DNA from: Hydrangea macrophylla
Lineage: Eukaryota > Streptophyta > Magnoliopsida > Cornales > Hydrangeaceae
Direction of reading: 5' to 3'
Length of the DNA stretch: 64,000 nucleotides
Assembly (NCBI GenBank): GCA_033977485.1
Contig: CM066991.1
Coordinates: forward strand, 30,191,850 to 30,255,849
The notes below the pieces were generated by a model. The model saw only the letters and a list, made by a program, of their open reading frames with translations. It was not told the origin of the DNA and did not search any database. A program made the translations under genes and the position numbers. This document shows positions 11,280-22,041 of this stretch, piece after piece (within the stretch, counting starts at the first letter, position 1; the number at the start of each line of letters is the position of its first letter).

Positions 11280-12483
11280 TGGGTGTTACCAAATGAAAAA
11301 GAGGAGGCCCGCCAGGTCAGGTACCGGGCGGCCCGATATCATCTTATAGACAACATCCTATACAAAAGAGGATTCTCGGTACCATATCTCCACTGCGTCC
11401 ATCCCGTACACATCCAATCAGTGTTGTATGAAATTCATGAAGAAGTGTGCGAGAATCACATCAGAGATCGGGCACTCTCTAGAAAGACCTTACTGTAAGG
11501 ATATTACTGGCCGACAATGGCTCGGGATTCTCAGGAGTATGTCAAAAGATGCGAAAAATGTTAGAGATACTCTCCTATGATCAACCGACCGGGAGAGCTT
11601 CAGACACCAATCCAAAGCCCCTGGCCCTTTGCCCAGTGGGGTATCGACATTGTCAGACCCCTACCGACGGGAAAAAGGACTGGTCAAGTTCGCAGTCATC
11701 GCCGTGGACTACTTTACCAAGTGGGCGGAGGCTGAGCCTTTGGCAACAATAACCGAGTGAAAAATGGAAAGCTTCATGGAAAAGAATATCCTCAGTAGGT
11801 TCGGCATTCCCTGGGTTCTGGTTAGTGATAACGGCAGGCAATTTGACACCCCATTGTTCAGGCAGTTCTGCTCAGGCTATGGGATACTTAATCACTACTC
11901 CTCCCCCGAGCACCCTTAAGTGAATGGTCAAGCCGAGCTGACAAACTGAACGATCTTGCAGTCGATCAGAACAAGACTTGAAAGCGCCAAAGAACTGTGG
12001 GATGAAGAACTGCCAACCCTCCAGTGGGCCTACCGAACTACGCCCCGAGCGGCAACAGGTGAGATGCCATTTTCCTTAACCTACAAGTTCGAGGCGGTGG
12101 TCCCTATAGAGCTCGAGTTGCATACTTATCGGGTGGCAAATTACAGCATGCCAGACAACGAAGATGCACTCAGAACAGAGCTGGACTTGGTAGAGGAAAA
12201 AAGAGACCGAGCCTATTTAAAGGTGGCAGCCTATAAGCAGCGGGTCTCATGATATTACAACAGTAAGGTGAAGTATCACAGTTTTCAAGTAGGAGACCTC
12301 GTCCTTAAGGCAGTGAACCAGTCTACCCAAATCCCGAGCCATGGAAAGTTGGGTCCAAACTAGGAGGGTCCATATACAGTTACCCAAGTCAATCGACCGG
12401 GAACTTACTGGCTTTGGAGCCTGGATGGACGTGATCTGTCTCACCCTTGGAATGTGCAACACCTCTACAAGTATTATCAGTAA
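11280..12483 (+). pseudogene. Integrase of Tat element 1
   Basis: Remnants of the zinc-binding part (YEIHEEVCENHIRDR, EYVKRCEKC), the catalytic core (QWGIDIV; YRTTPRAATGEMPFSL) and the C-terminal GDLVLK...GPY part are recognisable across shifting frames. Stops occur at 11496, 11917 and 12250 among others, and a short insertion/deletion breaks the core around 11640-11950. The gene ends ...LYKYYQ at 12483. AATAAA follows at 12559. Confidence 0.8.
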
Positions 12484-12558
12484 CCCAGAGACGAGGGCAG
12501 TTTAGCACTGACTAGGAAATTTTTGTAGCTCCATTTGAGCATTTATTATAAATTTTTG

Positions 12559-12564
12559 AATAAA
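12559..12564 (+). terminator. Poly(A)-signal-like AATAAA after pol
   Basis: AATAAAATAAAA lies 75 bases after the end of pol and before the convergent antisense gene. It could end a sense transcript without reaching the 3' LTR. This is a short motif with weak support on its own. Confidence 0.35.
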
Positions 12565-12622
12565 ATAAAAGACTTTACTTTGCAAAATTACTCCTATCAG
12601 TGTCCCGTCCAATATTGAAAGA

Positions 12623-12752
12623 CCTCGGGCCTAACCCCGAGGTAAAAGACCTTGGCTCAAAACCAAGACCTAAAAGATCTCGGGCCTAATCCCGAGGCAA
12701 AAGACCTTGGCTCAAAACCAAGGCACAAAGACCTCGGGCCTAACCCAGAGGC
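12623..12752. repeat. Alternating hairpin array at the convergent junction of element 1
   Basis: Five inverted repeats follow each other: CCTCGGG..CCCGAGG (12623-12642), CCTTGG..CCAAG (from 12650), CTCGGG..CCCGAG (from 12679), CCTTGG..CCAAGG (from about 12705) and CCTCGGG..CCAGAGG (from 12732). Loops are 6-7 bases and the pitch is about 27 bases. The two hairpin types alternate. The array lies between the 3' end of pol and the 3' end of the antisense gene. Confidence 0.85.
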
Positions 12753-12979
12753 AATGGCTTCGCTTAGGCCTAACCAGCGACGGGGGCAAACTCCCTAGGC
12801 GGCTGACAATGGCAAACCTCAAATGACCCTGCAACCACCCATGTTCTAGGTCAGTTTCTTACGGCCAGACACTCCCGCACACCCGCCTTAGCAAAATGGT
12901 TGGGGGGCAGGGACTGGGCCGGGCCATAACAGGAAATCACACCAGTCATTAAAAGCACTTAGAATCCTAACATTCCTAA

Positions 12980-13106
12980 GACGGTAAAATAGGATTTTCT
13001 TATAATACATCGGGCCATCCCAGACGGTAAAACAGGATTTTCCTATAACACACCGGGCCATCTTGGACGGTAAACAAGACAAGTTCCTATGATACACCGG
13101 GCAGTC
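12980..13106. repeat. 43-bp tandem repeat, three copies
   Basis: Units beginning GACGGTAAA at 12980, 13023 and 13066 contain a TCCTATAA(C/T)-like part and end with CGGGCCATC. The spacing is exactly 43 bases. It is non-coding and lies between the hairpin array and the antisense gene. Confidence 0.8.
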
Positions 13107-13392
13107 ATCTTTAAAACAGGTCGGTAAGACCAGCTGTTCTACCAGTTACGGTCCTAAACCATTTGCTAAGGTAGGGATTTAGGTCGGTCAAAACTAGGCA
13201 GACACTGGCAATCACAAACAGGCATGCAAGTACAAAAACGGTAAACAGTTAATGGAAAAGACGGTCTCAAGGACCTTTTCATTAATTAAAAACTATTTGT
13301 ACAGGGCCTGGAGGGTAGTTGTAGTAGCCTCCCAAAAAAAAACTACAATACAAAAGAAAACAGGTCGGGGACCTTAGTGATCCACCTCGACC

Positions 13393-15410
13393 ATGTCTTC
13401 GATCTCCCCAGCCTCTCCCGTCGAATCAGCTACTACTCCAGGGACGGAGCCCCCGCTCGGAGCAGCCTCTTCAGCAAGTCTGGCATCAGTAGCGGGGCCC
13501 TCGCCTATAGCAGGACTACATCCCAGAAGTCCGAATCAATCCCCTCATAGGATGAAATGTCCCACTTGGGTGATCCCGGTATATCCTGCGCTTCAAGTCT
13601 TCGTAGCCCTAGAAGAAGCCATCATCAAAAGCTTCCTCCCGGAGCCTCGCCGCTGTCGCCTCCTCCAGCTCTTTCTCCCGTGCCTCCGTTGCCGCTGCGC
13701 TGGCCCGAGCAGCCTCTAGGTCGGCCTGGGTGGTAGCCAGGTCGGCTTGAGCAGCGCCAAGGCTCAAGGCCAAACTTTTTACCTTGTCCTTTTCCATGGC
13801 CAGAGCAGTCCCCCTGGCCTCTGAGATCGCCCGCTCCTCAGACAAAGCGGCTTCAGCAGCAGCGGCCCTCTTGGCCAAGGATGGGAGGAAGGACTCAGCC
13901 CTGGTGGCCATGCATCCAACCTTCGAAAAGTTAAAACTGACTGGTCAGTAACTAGGCGTAGTTGGTAAAGTAATTAAAAAAAAAAGAAGAAACGGAGGCA
14001 GGAGAACTCACCATGTGAGAGAGGCTGTACAACCAGCTCTGGAAGACCTCAGGAGACATGTTTTCACATGCCTCCACTTGGCTGGGGAACAGACCAGGTC
14101 TCACCCTCTCCATGATCTCGGCCGAGGCAGCCATCGGTGCCATAGCCGGCGGCCCTGCCCGGGGGGTGTTCTCTGCAACCATCGTCACGTGGGGCGTTGA
14201 AGTCCCCACGGGCTTCGAACAGTTTTCTATTCTGTGTCGGATCTGCCTCAAAGGGCGGTCACCACCAGGGGCCTTGGCAGTAGGCCTTTTCCCTTATGCC
14301 ACCGCCATTCGGGCACCGGCAACAGCAGCAGCAGTGGCCTGCCTCTCCCTCAATTGCTCCATATTTCTCTTCGGAGCCATCTCTGCAAAAGAAGAAAATT
14401 GAACAGTTAACAACCAATGTAAAAGACGGGGAAGGAGTACCACGGGAGAAGGCCGAGTCTGAGCACTTACCAGGAAGGATTGGGGGGAATATCAGAGCTT
14501 TGGTGGGCTGAGCTGGGTCGTCAGTAGCTCAGAAGTCGTCGATCTGAGTTAACACGTTCCAGATGTTTATCGGCCGGTCTGCCAAACTCTTAATTTGGGC
14601 CTGGCACTCATTGGGAATGCTCGGCAGGCTAGTTGATCTTGCTGCAAAGCCAAGTGCAAAATGGTTAGTCTCAAAAACTAGAGCAAAACAAAGAAGAAGC
14701 AAAAAGAGAAACCAGATGGGCTTACCCCTCAATTCTCCCGCCCAGGAAGTCCTCATCTGGATCCCGGGGGCCGGTTCGCACAGCCCGAGGGTGGACACTT
14801 GGAAGAACCTATTCTTACATCCTTTATTGTTGTTCGGACAGTTAACTAAGATCTTCCTCCCCTGGCGAGCCCCGAGAGAAAAGAACTCGGTCTTTCCATG
14901 TACAGGTAACGGTCGGTGTGTCCAGAGGAACTCTTGGACAGAAAGTTCGTACCCAAAAACTTGGGGCCATAGGGAGATAGACCCCATGAGGAATCTCTAA
15001 CCGTTCGGGGCCAATTGGCCCGAGGCAATCCCCATGTAGATCAGGACGTCCCGGGCGACTGGATGGAGGGGGATGCAGAACCCAACCATGAGGATGTCCT
15101 CATAGAGGGTGGTGAAACTCCACTGGTATATTTGGGTCCCCCTGATGTTCACGGCCAAGGAGCAGTGGTCGGGAAGGCCATACCTATCCCTTATGCACCC
15201 AAGATCTTTGGTACACAGGGTGGACGGGATGGATTCACTAGAGAAGGCCACCTCGGGGTCGGGTTCCCCTGGTGTTTCGTCGCCTAAACCCCAAAAAACA
15301 GAAGCAATGGAGGCTTCCTGGTCTGATTCATCATCAGAGAGATGGATCGGGATTCTGCCTTTGCTTTGGTGATCAGAGAGGGACGTGGATGGTAGACTCA
15401 GACTTGTGTC
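13393..15410 (-). pseudogene. Antisense spliced gene of Tat element 1 (Transposase_28-like N-terminus, coiled-coil C-terminus)
   Basis: Minus-strand exons with consensus junctions: A about 15410-14726 (donor GTAAGC), B 14641-14471 (acceptor TTTGCAG, donor GTAAGT), C 14382-14012 (acceptor TTTTGCAG, donor GTGAGT), D from 13920 (acceptor CGAAG). Exon A encodes IRDRYGLPDHCSLAVN, LYEDILMVGFCIPLHP and IASGQLAPNG, the pattern of plant 'putative gypsy type transposon' proteins. Exon D encodes an Ala/Glu-rich coiled coil (AAAAEAALSEERAISEARGT). In-frame stops (for example after QLAPNG in exon A) show it is dead. The true start is unclear because an upstream stop or intron lies near 15420. Its role in the element is unknown. 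Confidence 0.7.
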
Positions 15411-15420
15411 TGGCTCCTCT

Positions 15421-16327
15421 TACCCGGACCGCTCATCCTCCGACCGGAAGAACGAGTTAAAACCAGAGTGACACATTCTTGGGGTTTTGGTAACAGGGCC
15501 AGAAAGAAGGTGACGACCAAGGTATGGGTCAGGAACCTCGAGCCTAGTATATAGAGGGGGTAAGGTCACTAACCTAAAAGGCAAAGAGTGAATGGTACTT
15601 AGAACTAGATGGCACTCTCTCAAGACTACTCCGAGGGCACCCGCTCGGTTCAACTGTCCTAAGGTTCCACCTGACTTAAAAAAAATAGAACCTAAGGAGG
15701 AAGAAATCCCATTCCTGCTCGAAGCCTAAGAGTTCGCTCCCTCCAGCCTCACTACGGAAAGAAAAGAGAAGGGGAGATAGAAGGAGAAGAGTGACAAATT
15801 GAAACTCAGAAAGGAAAGGGACTTACAGAAATAAACGCAAGAAAGGGCTCAGAAATCTTGACCAGGAAATGTTTGCTCTCAGAACTGCTCGGGAATTTAT
15901 GTCTTTGCAGCAAAGAGTTGAGAAATGAGCAAGTGTTCCTTTATAGAGGAACTACGGATGGTTTAGATCAAAACAGATCCAACGGCTCGTGCACTTTCCC
16001 GCCCAAAGTGGCTGACATATGTCACCTCAGGCACGCGAAATGTTGCCTCAAAAGGCGTACACATTAAATGCACGACGAGATGGTTCGATTACCATGTAAA
16101 CGGTCTGGTTAAATCCATACTAATATTATTTGGTCCTGACTAGGCCAGTCACAAGCTGACACATGGCGCAGGTAGGACTCGTGCCCACAGGGCCACCGCT
16201 TGGTCCATACCCCGGCTGACCACCACGACCGGTCTCACCCCGGGTTGAGTCCTGGCCTCTTACCGGACGGTTCCTTGGAAGCAGTCTTAATTTTCAAATT
16301 TCATCTGATAGGACATCACATCAACTT
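15421..16327. other. Non-coding tail of element 1 before the 3' LTR
   Basis: No gene or repeat is recognised. It would contain the promoter and leader of the antisense gene. Confidence 0.5.
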
Positions 16328-16344
16328 CAAAAATTGGGGGCAAC
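16328..16344 (+). other. Polypurine tract of element 1
   Basis: CAAAAATTGGGGGCAAC directly precedes the TGGTACGCCC start of the 3' LTR. This is the usual plus-strand priming site pattern of plant Tat elements. Confidence 0.75.
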
Positions 16345-16636
16345 TGGTACGCCCAGAAATATTCTATTACAGTCCAGCCTCCACGTCAGCGGCAAAGGAC
16401 CTTGATTATCCGGACAGGGAGCTTGTAGCCCACCGATCCCAAGGCCTTTTGAGGGCAACCGCTCGGTATGCTCGCACAGCCTGGGCATGCAGCGCAATAG
16501 CTCTCTACAAGGTGCAGTTTGACAACCAACCAGCTCAGCAGTTTCCTAAATCAATCAGAAGACTAATGGAAAACTGTAAATAGTTTCCCAAGCCATTTTG
16601 GAAACCTCCCATGATTTGTGCTCATCAACTTGTAAT
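16345..16636 (+). repeat. 3' LTR of Tat element 1, truncated
   Basis: It is collinear with 6257-6548 with scattered substitutions and breaks off at ...CTTGTAAT. The TATA box and R/U5 are missing, so a deletion or later rearrangement removed the element end. Confidence 0.85.
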
Positions 16637-17779
16637 GAGGAAATGTGGTAGAACACATATTTTTAGGTAGGCTGCTTTACAATTGGGCTAAATACTATAC
16701 ATATTGTTTCAAAAAAAATTTGATGGGTTGAAATAAGAAAAAGAGTTGGGTGAAATAGTTGGGGGTGGGCTAGACTATCATTGAGCTAATATATATAACG
16801 TATTTTGTTTGGATTGACCAATAATTTGGGTTATGTTAAAATGAAAAATTAATAAAAAGAATTAAGGCATTATGTCAAATATTAAGGTGGGCTAAGCTAT
16901 AATTGGACTAAAATGTTAGGGTAGTAAAAACATTATTCTCAAAGTTTGGGGGCTATAGTCCACCCCAGCCTATACATACACCACCCTTGATTCTAGGATC
17001 ATGTAGCACCCCAAAAACTAAAGACACGAGGGCGAGGTCAAACAGTCAAACCAGAAGGCCAAGTCCTACGTGGACGGCCAAAAATGATATAAAAGTCAAA
17101 AAGGCTATTAATGAGTCAATGATAATATCCAATGTGGACAAACACCCAATTACAGAAGCTTCAAAGAAATCAAAGGGAATCTCACTTGGATCCCAGTCAA
17201 ACCCAAGGAAAATACCAAATACATATATGATTTGAAAAAGACTAAGTATTTTAGAACGCAAGCTTAATCGATAATTTGAAAAGTTTTAAAATTTCAATTA
17301 GCTGGAACTATTGAGGTCGTAGTACTGATACCGCCAAACGAGACCCAAGGGTGAAAGTAAACTTATCCAAAATGGGATACTAATATCTACTTCCACTCAA
17401 CCTTGTGCTACATGGTTTCACTCAAGGTGGTTCCAAAATTAGGGTGATTTATATCCACGCAATATTCCTAGAAATGAAGTGCGAACAACAAGCATGAGAC
17501 AGTGACAACACAAAATGGACTTAGCTACTCTGTGTTTAATTAATTGGAAGTGGAAACAGTTGTAGCTAGAACAGGTCAATGTGAAATTTCTTCAAACAGT
17601 ACTATAGATGTTTCTAGTTGTGTAACTAGATACTGCCTAGGTAATTCATCTACTGCAATAAAAATAAACCACAACACAAATATGACAACGTACTATTTTT
17701 ATCAAATTCGATGAGTAAATTATATACCTGAATATTGTAATCTCTTGGAGTTCACATTATATAAAAAAGGAGATCTTTT
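16637..17779. other. Non-coding debris
   Basis: I see no gene. At 17002 a TGTAGCACCCC start followed by GTCAAACAGTCAAACC resembles the start of a Tekay-type LTR (TGTAACRCCCC), possibly an LTR fragment. I could not find its end. Confidence 0.3.
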
Positions 17780-18336
17780 TATCCTGGCAAACAATTTGGA
17801 CAAGGGTGTGGACAGGACTGAGGGAATTATCCAAAGTAGTTGGTTTTTCAACTACCCATAACACTATGTAGCACCATTTCCCATCAGTAGACACATCTGT
17901 TAAACATAATAAAAAAACAATTAACAGAAAATCTCAAAAACCCATCATTTTTAAACCACAAAATCATAGAGATCAAAAGAAATATAACATCAAATACCAT
18001 ACAGCAATCCACTATTTTAGAGAGAGAGAGAGAGAGAGAGAGATGGAAAGAACATAATGAAAATCAGATTGAGGTAACAAATTATTGAAGTACCAAAATA
18101 CCGAAAACATGGTTCGCAAATCCAGAGAGATGTGGGAAGAGATTGAAAAGAAACCCTAAATAGGTGTATAAAAAATCATTACCAACTCTGAGAACGGTGA
18201 GACCAAAGAAGAGGATGACAAAACAAAGATCACAACCCAAGCCAGTCTGGTCAGGGCAATTCACAGTGATTACACTTGGCTCTTTTTCTTTCTCAGACTG
18301 CACGATGATTACGACGTCGTCGTGCAAAATCCCCAT
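17780..18336 (-). pseudogene. Two-exon fragment of an ACT-domain-repeat (ACR9/10-like) gene
   Basis: Exon 1 (18336-18183) starts MGILHDDVVIIVQSEKEKE and continues SVITVNCPDQTGLGCDLC and ILFFGLTVLR. A GTAATG donor follows. Exon 2 begins at 17896 after TTTAACAG and, joined in phase, reads DVSTDGKWCYIVLWVVEKP. This is the pattern at the start of plant ACR proteins: the first ACT domain with CPDxTGLGCDLCRIIL and STDGKWCY. The frame is then lost (a stop about 40 codons into exon 2), and no further exons are seen. A (GA)n tract sits in the intron. ACR proteins are plant ACT-repeat proteins thought to bind amino acids. Here only a fragment is carried, next to the CACTA-type terminus at 19354. Confidence 0.7.
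18019..18042. repeat. (AG)n microsatellite
   Basis: Twelve AG units inside the intron of the ACR-like fragment. Confidence 0.9.
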
Positions 18337-18523
18337 CTCTTCATCCTCATGTTGTTCTTCAATCCTCAAACGCAAATTCAACTTTTCTTCGATCTAGTAT
18401 ACATATGTATGTATACGTATTATTTCTTAATCTTCTACTCTGCCCTATTCTGCAGAGTATATATATATGTAATTATTTTAGAATCTTAACTTTAGTACCC
18501 AAATCAAAAAAGGCAAAAAAGAT

Positions 18524-18565
18524 GAAGAAGAAGAAGAAGAAGAAGAAGAAGAAAAAGAAGAAGAA
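18524..18565. repeat. (GAA)n microsatellite
   Basis: About fourteen AAG/GAA units. The lysine-rich frame across it is an artefact of the repeat. Confidence 0.9.
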
Positions 18566-19079
18566 TCTGTGCCCAAGAAACCAAAGAAGAAAAAAATGAA
18601 AAAAGCAAATAAAATTAAATGGTTTATACCTTTACAAACACATCAAACATATAAAGTTGAGAGATTCAAAGGGTATGGACTGTTTCAAAATTAATGGAAG
18701 CCCTAAGAACAATTTCAATAAAAAGAAAAGTAAGAATAAATCTATACTCACATCTCCATTCAGCTCCCACTCTACATCAATCTTCTATCACGATCTAGTG
18801 TTCCAATCCCTTTTAGATTCGGTGAAGATAAGATGGTGACAGTACAGAAGCGACGGTAGTTGCATGGCGGTGGTGAGTAGTGGGGATATTTTTGGAGAGA
18901 GAGAGAAGATCAAAAGGATAGAGAAGAAGTACTGAGGATCGGTAGAGAGAGGGAGAATGGAGGCTAGGGTTTGAAACTTTGAATCACATTTTCAAGGTTT
19001 TGTGTTTTACTAGAGTATTTGCAAAATTACGGTTTGTGCTTTACTGGAGAATTTGAAAATTTGCCACCACGCCATTACT

Positions 19080-19354
19080 TTTAATCATTTATATCGGTTT
19101 TTTTTAGTAACATAAAAATTGTAATTATTTATGTCGGTTATTGAGAAATTGACATAAAAACTAATATTTTTTATGTCAATTAGTTAAAACCGACATAAAA
19201 ATGTGTATATTTATGTCAATTTTTCAAAAAAGTGACATAAATAGTCTAAAAGTGACATAAAAAGGTTGCACGAGAAATAGTTATGTCACTCACAATATAA
19301 CCGACATAAATAGAAATTTAAAAGTGACATACAAAGCAAATTTTTTTGGTAGTG
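19080..19354 (-). mobile_element. CACTA-type transposon terminus with subterminal repeats
   Basis: Read on the minus strand, the end is CACTACCAAAAAAATTTGC at 19354. It is followed by many short direct and inverted copies of TGACATAAA / CCGACATAAA (TTTATGTC) down to about 19080. This is the layout of CACTA (En/Spm) element ends. The base pattern changes exactly at 19354/19355 into copia coding sequence, so the element inserted into the copia element. I could not find the partner terminus, and the element may be truncated. It probably contains the ACR-like fragment. Confidence 0.6.
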
Positions 19355-19930
19355 GAAGTTTTTGTTTGTTTTCCAAGTTGACAAGCATCACAAATCTTGT
19401 CCTTAACAAATTTTGTTTTTGGTAAACCTTTGACTAAATCATTCTTTGATAAATTAGAAAGAAGATCCATACTAGCATGTCCTAATCTTCTATGCTAAAG
19501 CCAACTAGTTACTCAACACGACAAAGCATTTAACATCTTGAGAAGAGATATCATCAAAATCAATGGTATAAACATTTTCATCTTGATATGCAATAAATAA
19601 CACTTTATCATCTTTAGCATTCATAATAATGCAATAATTTGATTCAAATACAACTTTAAAACCTTTATCACATAATTGACTAATGCTCAACAAATTGTGT
19701 TTACGACCATCAACTAGTAACACATTCTCAATAGATAAAGAAGAGTTCTTACCAACTTTACCTATGCCAATGAGTTTTTCCTTGGAGTTGTCTTTAAAGG
19801 TGATGTTTCCACCATCCTTGGAAGAGAGAGAGGAGAACTTTGATTTCTCTCCAGTCAAGCATCCAATATCCAAGAACCATCTATCCTTGCTTGAGGATTT
19901 TAAGCACACCTCATCACTTTCATGTGCCAT
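19355..19930 (-). pseudogene. Copia protease and GAG-pre-integrase fragment
   Basis: The frame 19930-19505 reads DRWFLDIGCLTGEKSKFSSL, then HNLLSISQLCDKGF and KVLF. Copia proteases have a D-S/T-G motif followed by a His-Met-Thr-Gly segment. Here the motif is DIG and several residues before TGE are missing, so the active site is destroyed. In the next frame (19498-19355) RRLGHASMDLLSNLSKND and ICDACQLGKQTKTS give the H..H..C..C zinc-binding pattern at the integrase start. The sequence then stops at the CACTA terminus. Confidence 0.8.
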
Positions 19931-20007
19931 GAGACAAATGTTTGCAACTTCATCATCACTTGATTCATCTTCGGGTGTCTCATTTTCAGAATCATCCCAA
20001 GTTATTT

Positions 20008-20938
20008 TCTTTATTGCCTTATTTGTCTTCTGCTTGAAGTTCTTCTTTAGTAATGGGCAATCGGCTTTAATGTGTCTGGGCTTTTTGCACTTGAAGCAAA
20101 TGATTTGATCTTTCTTGGCTTCACTTTCCTTTTGCGCTTTTTTCTAAAGGATTTCTTTCTCCTCAAGAACCTTTTGAACTTGCGAGTGATCATGGCCATT
20201 TCATCATCTTCATCACTATCATTATCTTGGTCATTTGAAGCCTTTAGACCCAAGTTTTTATTTTTGTTTTCATTGTCAAAGATGGCCATTTCCATTTCAA
20301 GAGTGATGAGAGATCCCATGAGTTTTTCAATTGAAAGCCTTGAAAGTTCCTTTGGTTCTTGTACCGTCGTGACCTTTGGTTGCCAATGCTTTGGTAGAGA
20401 CCTAAGCACTTTCTCAATCATCTCTTCGTTAGGATACACTCTACCAAGATTTTCAAACTATTAGTAATAGTAGTAAAACGAGTAGACATTTCACTAATAG
20501 TTTCATTCAGAAGCATTTTGAACATTTCATATGATTGAACAAGCAAACTAATCTTAGACTTTGTAACTTGGTTGATTCTGTCATGAGTAACCTCTAATTT
20601 ATCCCAAATTTCTTTAACCGATTCACAAGAAGATATTCTATTGTGCTCATTTGGGTCTAAGCCACAATACAAGAGATTCATAGACATAGCATTCTTTTAA
20701 TAAGTTTCTTGTCACTATCAACATATTCATCTTCCGTCTTAGGAACGATTTTGGTGCCTACGGTCTTAGTAGGGACGTGAGGTCCTTTGACTATGATTTC
20801 CCATAAATCGAAGTCTTGAGCAATAATGTAAATTCTCATCCTATTTTTCCAATAAGCATATTTTGTTCCATTGAAGCATGGAGGTCTTTGGGATGACTGT
20901 CCATCAATATAAGTGATATTGGTACTAGTGTTTGCCAT
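20008..20938 (-). pseudogene. Copia gag
   Basis: Start MANTSTNITYIDG at 20938. The UBN2/gag core follows in pieces: PPCFNGTKYAYWKNRMRIYI, then VKEIWDKLEVTHD, and EEMIEKVLRSLPKHWQPKV. Next come an Asp-rich patch, a Lys/Arg-rich tract, and a zinc knuckle remnant (CFKCKKPRHIKADC) near 20100-20050 in a shifted frame. At least two frameshifts separate the parts (near 20680 and 20430). The order and motifs fit SIRE-type gag. Confidence 0.8.
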
Positions 20939-20982
20939 ATGATCTTAACTCTAAGATATGTGAAATCAATACAAGAGCCCTT

Positions 20983-20996
20983 GCTCTGATACCGAT
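20983..20996 (-). other. Primer binding site of the copia element
   Basis: On the minus strand CGGTATCAGAGC differs by one base from the initiator-Met tRNA site TGGTATCAGAGC. It is followed by AAGGGCTCT, as in many SIRE-type elements. Confidence 0.75.
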
Positions 20997-22041
20997 AGTT
21001 GGCCCAAAAGTAATCCTTAGAGGGAGGGTGAATAAAATTATTAACAATTAATGGCAAATTAAAAACTATGCAAGCACAATGTCAAATTAAAACAATAAGT
21101 AAAGAGAGAAAGGAAAAGAGGCACTTGCAAACCTAAATTTTTAAGTGGTTCGGCAATCCACAATCCGCAGCCTACATCCACCCCTCAAGAACACCTCTTG
21201 AGGATTCCACTAAACAATCTTCTTTGGGTGAAGATTAAGCCACTCCTTATAAGTTCTTTTTGAACTCCTTTAACACCTCCAATGAAGAAACCCTTCACTT
21301 GGAGCAAGGGTTACACCAACCCTCTTTACAAGTTCAAGGTTTGATGAAAAGTCTGAATACAACTGAAATACACTCTCTTGTAGAGTAGATATAAACAATA
21401 AATGCTCTTAATAATAGCTCTCAAGGAATTACAAATGAAGTCTAGAGCTAGAAGATTATACCTCACACAATTAGGGCTTGAATCTTTGATGGCAATAAGT
21501 GAGTATTGAATGAGTGTGATGAATATCCCAATAACCAATTTGAACAGAGTACATATACTCTCTCAAGAAAATTTGAACATTTAAGGTAGTTGGGAGCATT
21601 AAATGCTAAAGCAAAACCCTAGAAGAAAAGCCGTTACTATTTCTGTGCAGTAATCCAGTCAACTGGGCTCGCGATTCAGTCAACTACACTTCAAACATAA
21701 TATATTGCGCCAAAAACACAGTCGACTGAAAAGTGGTCTAGTTGACTGAAAGAGGCAAAGCAAAACCTCTATTTTTCTTGCAGAACCCAGTCGATTGAAG
21801 GATGGGTCTAGTCTACTAAATAATGAAGGGTCCAGTCAACTGAAGAATAGTCCAGTCGACTGTTTTTCTTGTGAAAAATAGTTTTCTTATTTTTGAGATT
21901 TTGTTAAGTTTTAAGCCCTTGTCTTGGAGATTCAATCTAACTTTACAAAAAGTCCTATAAAAACAATAAAAGATAGAGATAATCTTCCACAAGGCTTCCA
22001 TGGAATATCCATCATTATTATAAGGCTCTGTTTGGACAACA
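20997..22041 (-). repeat. 5' LTR of the copia element (outer end approximate)
   Basis: The inner end is GGGCCAACTA next to the primer binding site. TTGGGCCAACA-type ends are usual for this group, with the last CA mutated. The outer end is placed at TGTTGTCCAAAC (22041, minus), which is roughly complementary to the inner end. This placement is uncertain because the same bases resemble a hAT-type MITE start. The LTR holds four palindrome pairs and a TATA-like GAGTATATGTAC near 21560 (minus strand). Confidence 0.55.
21656..21862. repeat. Four pairs of 10-bp palindromes in the copia LTR
   Basis: CAGTCAACTG/CAGTCGACTG variants start at 21656 and 21677, 21719 and 21739, 21788 and 21809, 21833 and 21853. 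The members of each pair are 20-21 bases apart. On the minus strand the block lies roughly 90-300 bases upstream of the TATA-like sequence, so in U3. Confidence 0.85.

Larger units (their letters stand above)
6257..16636 (+). mobile_element. Tat element 1 (Ty3/gypsy, decayed, 3' LTR truncated)
   Basis: The 5' LTR starts TGGTACGCCC at 6257 and the same start recurs at 16345 after a polypurine tract. In between lie gag, aspartic protease, RT, RNase H, a second (archaeal-type) RNase H and integrase on the plus strand, then a spliced gene on the minus strand. The dual RNase H and the antisense ORF identify the Tat lineage (Ogre/Grande-like). Many stop codons interrupt the polyprotein. The 3' LTR breaks off after 292 bases at 16636, so the right-hand target duplication cannot be read. 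Confidence 0.9.
19355..22041 (-). mobile_element. SIRE-like Ty1/copia element, minus strand, 3' half missing
   Basis: From right to left on the minus strand: 5' LTR (about 22041-20997), a primer binding site, gag, protease and the zinc-binding start of integrase. The body ends at 19355, where the CACTA-type terminus begins. Frameshifts and lost motif residues show it is inactive. The LTR outer end is approximate. Confidence 0.8.

Noticed and set aside
18405..18599. Lysine-rich ORF
   Set aside because: It is created by the (GAA)n microsatellite.
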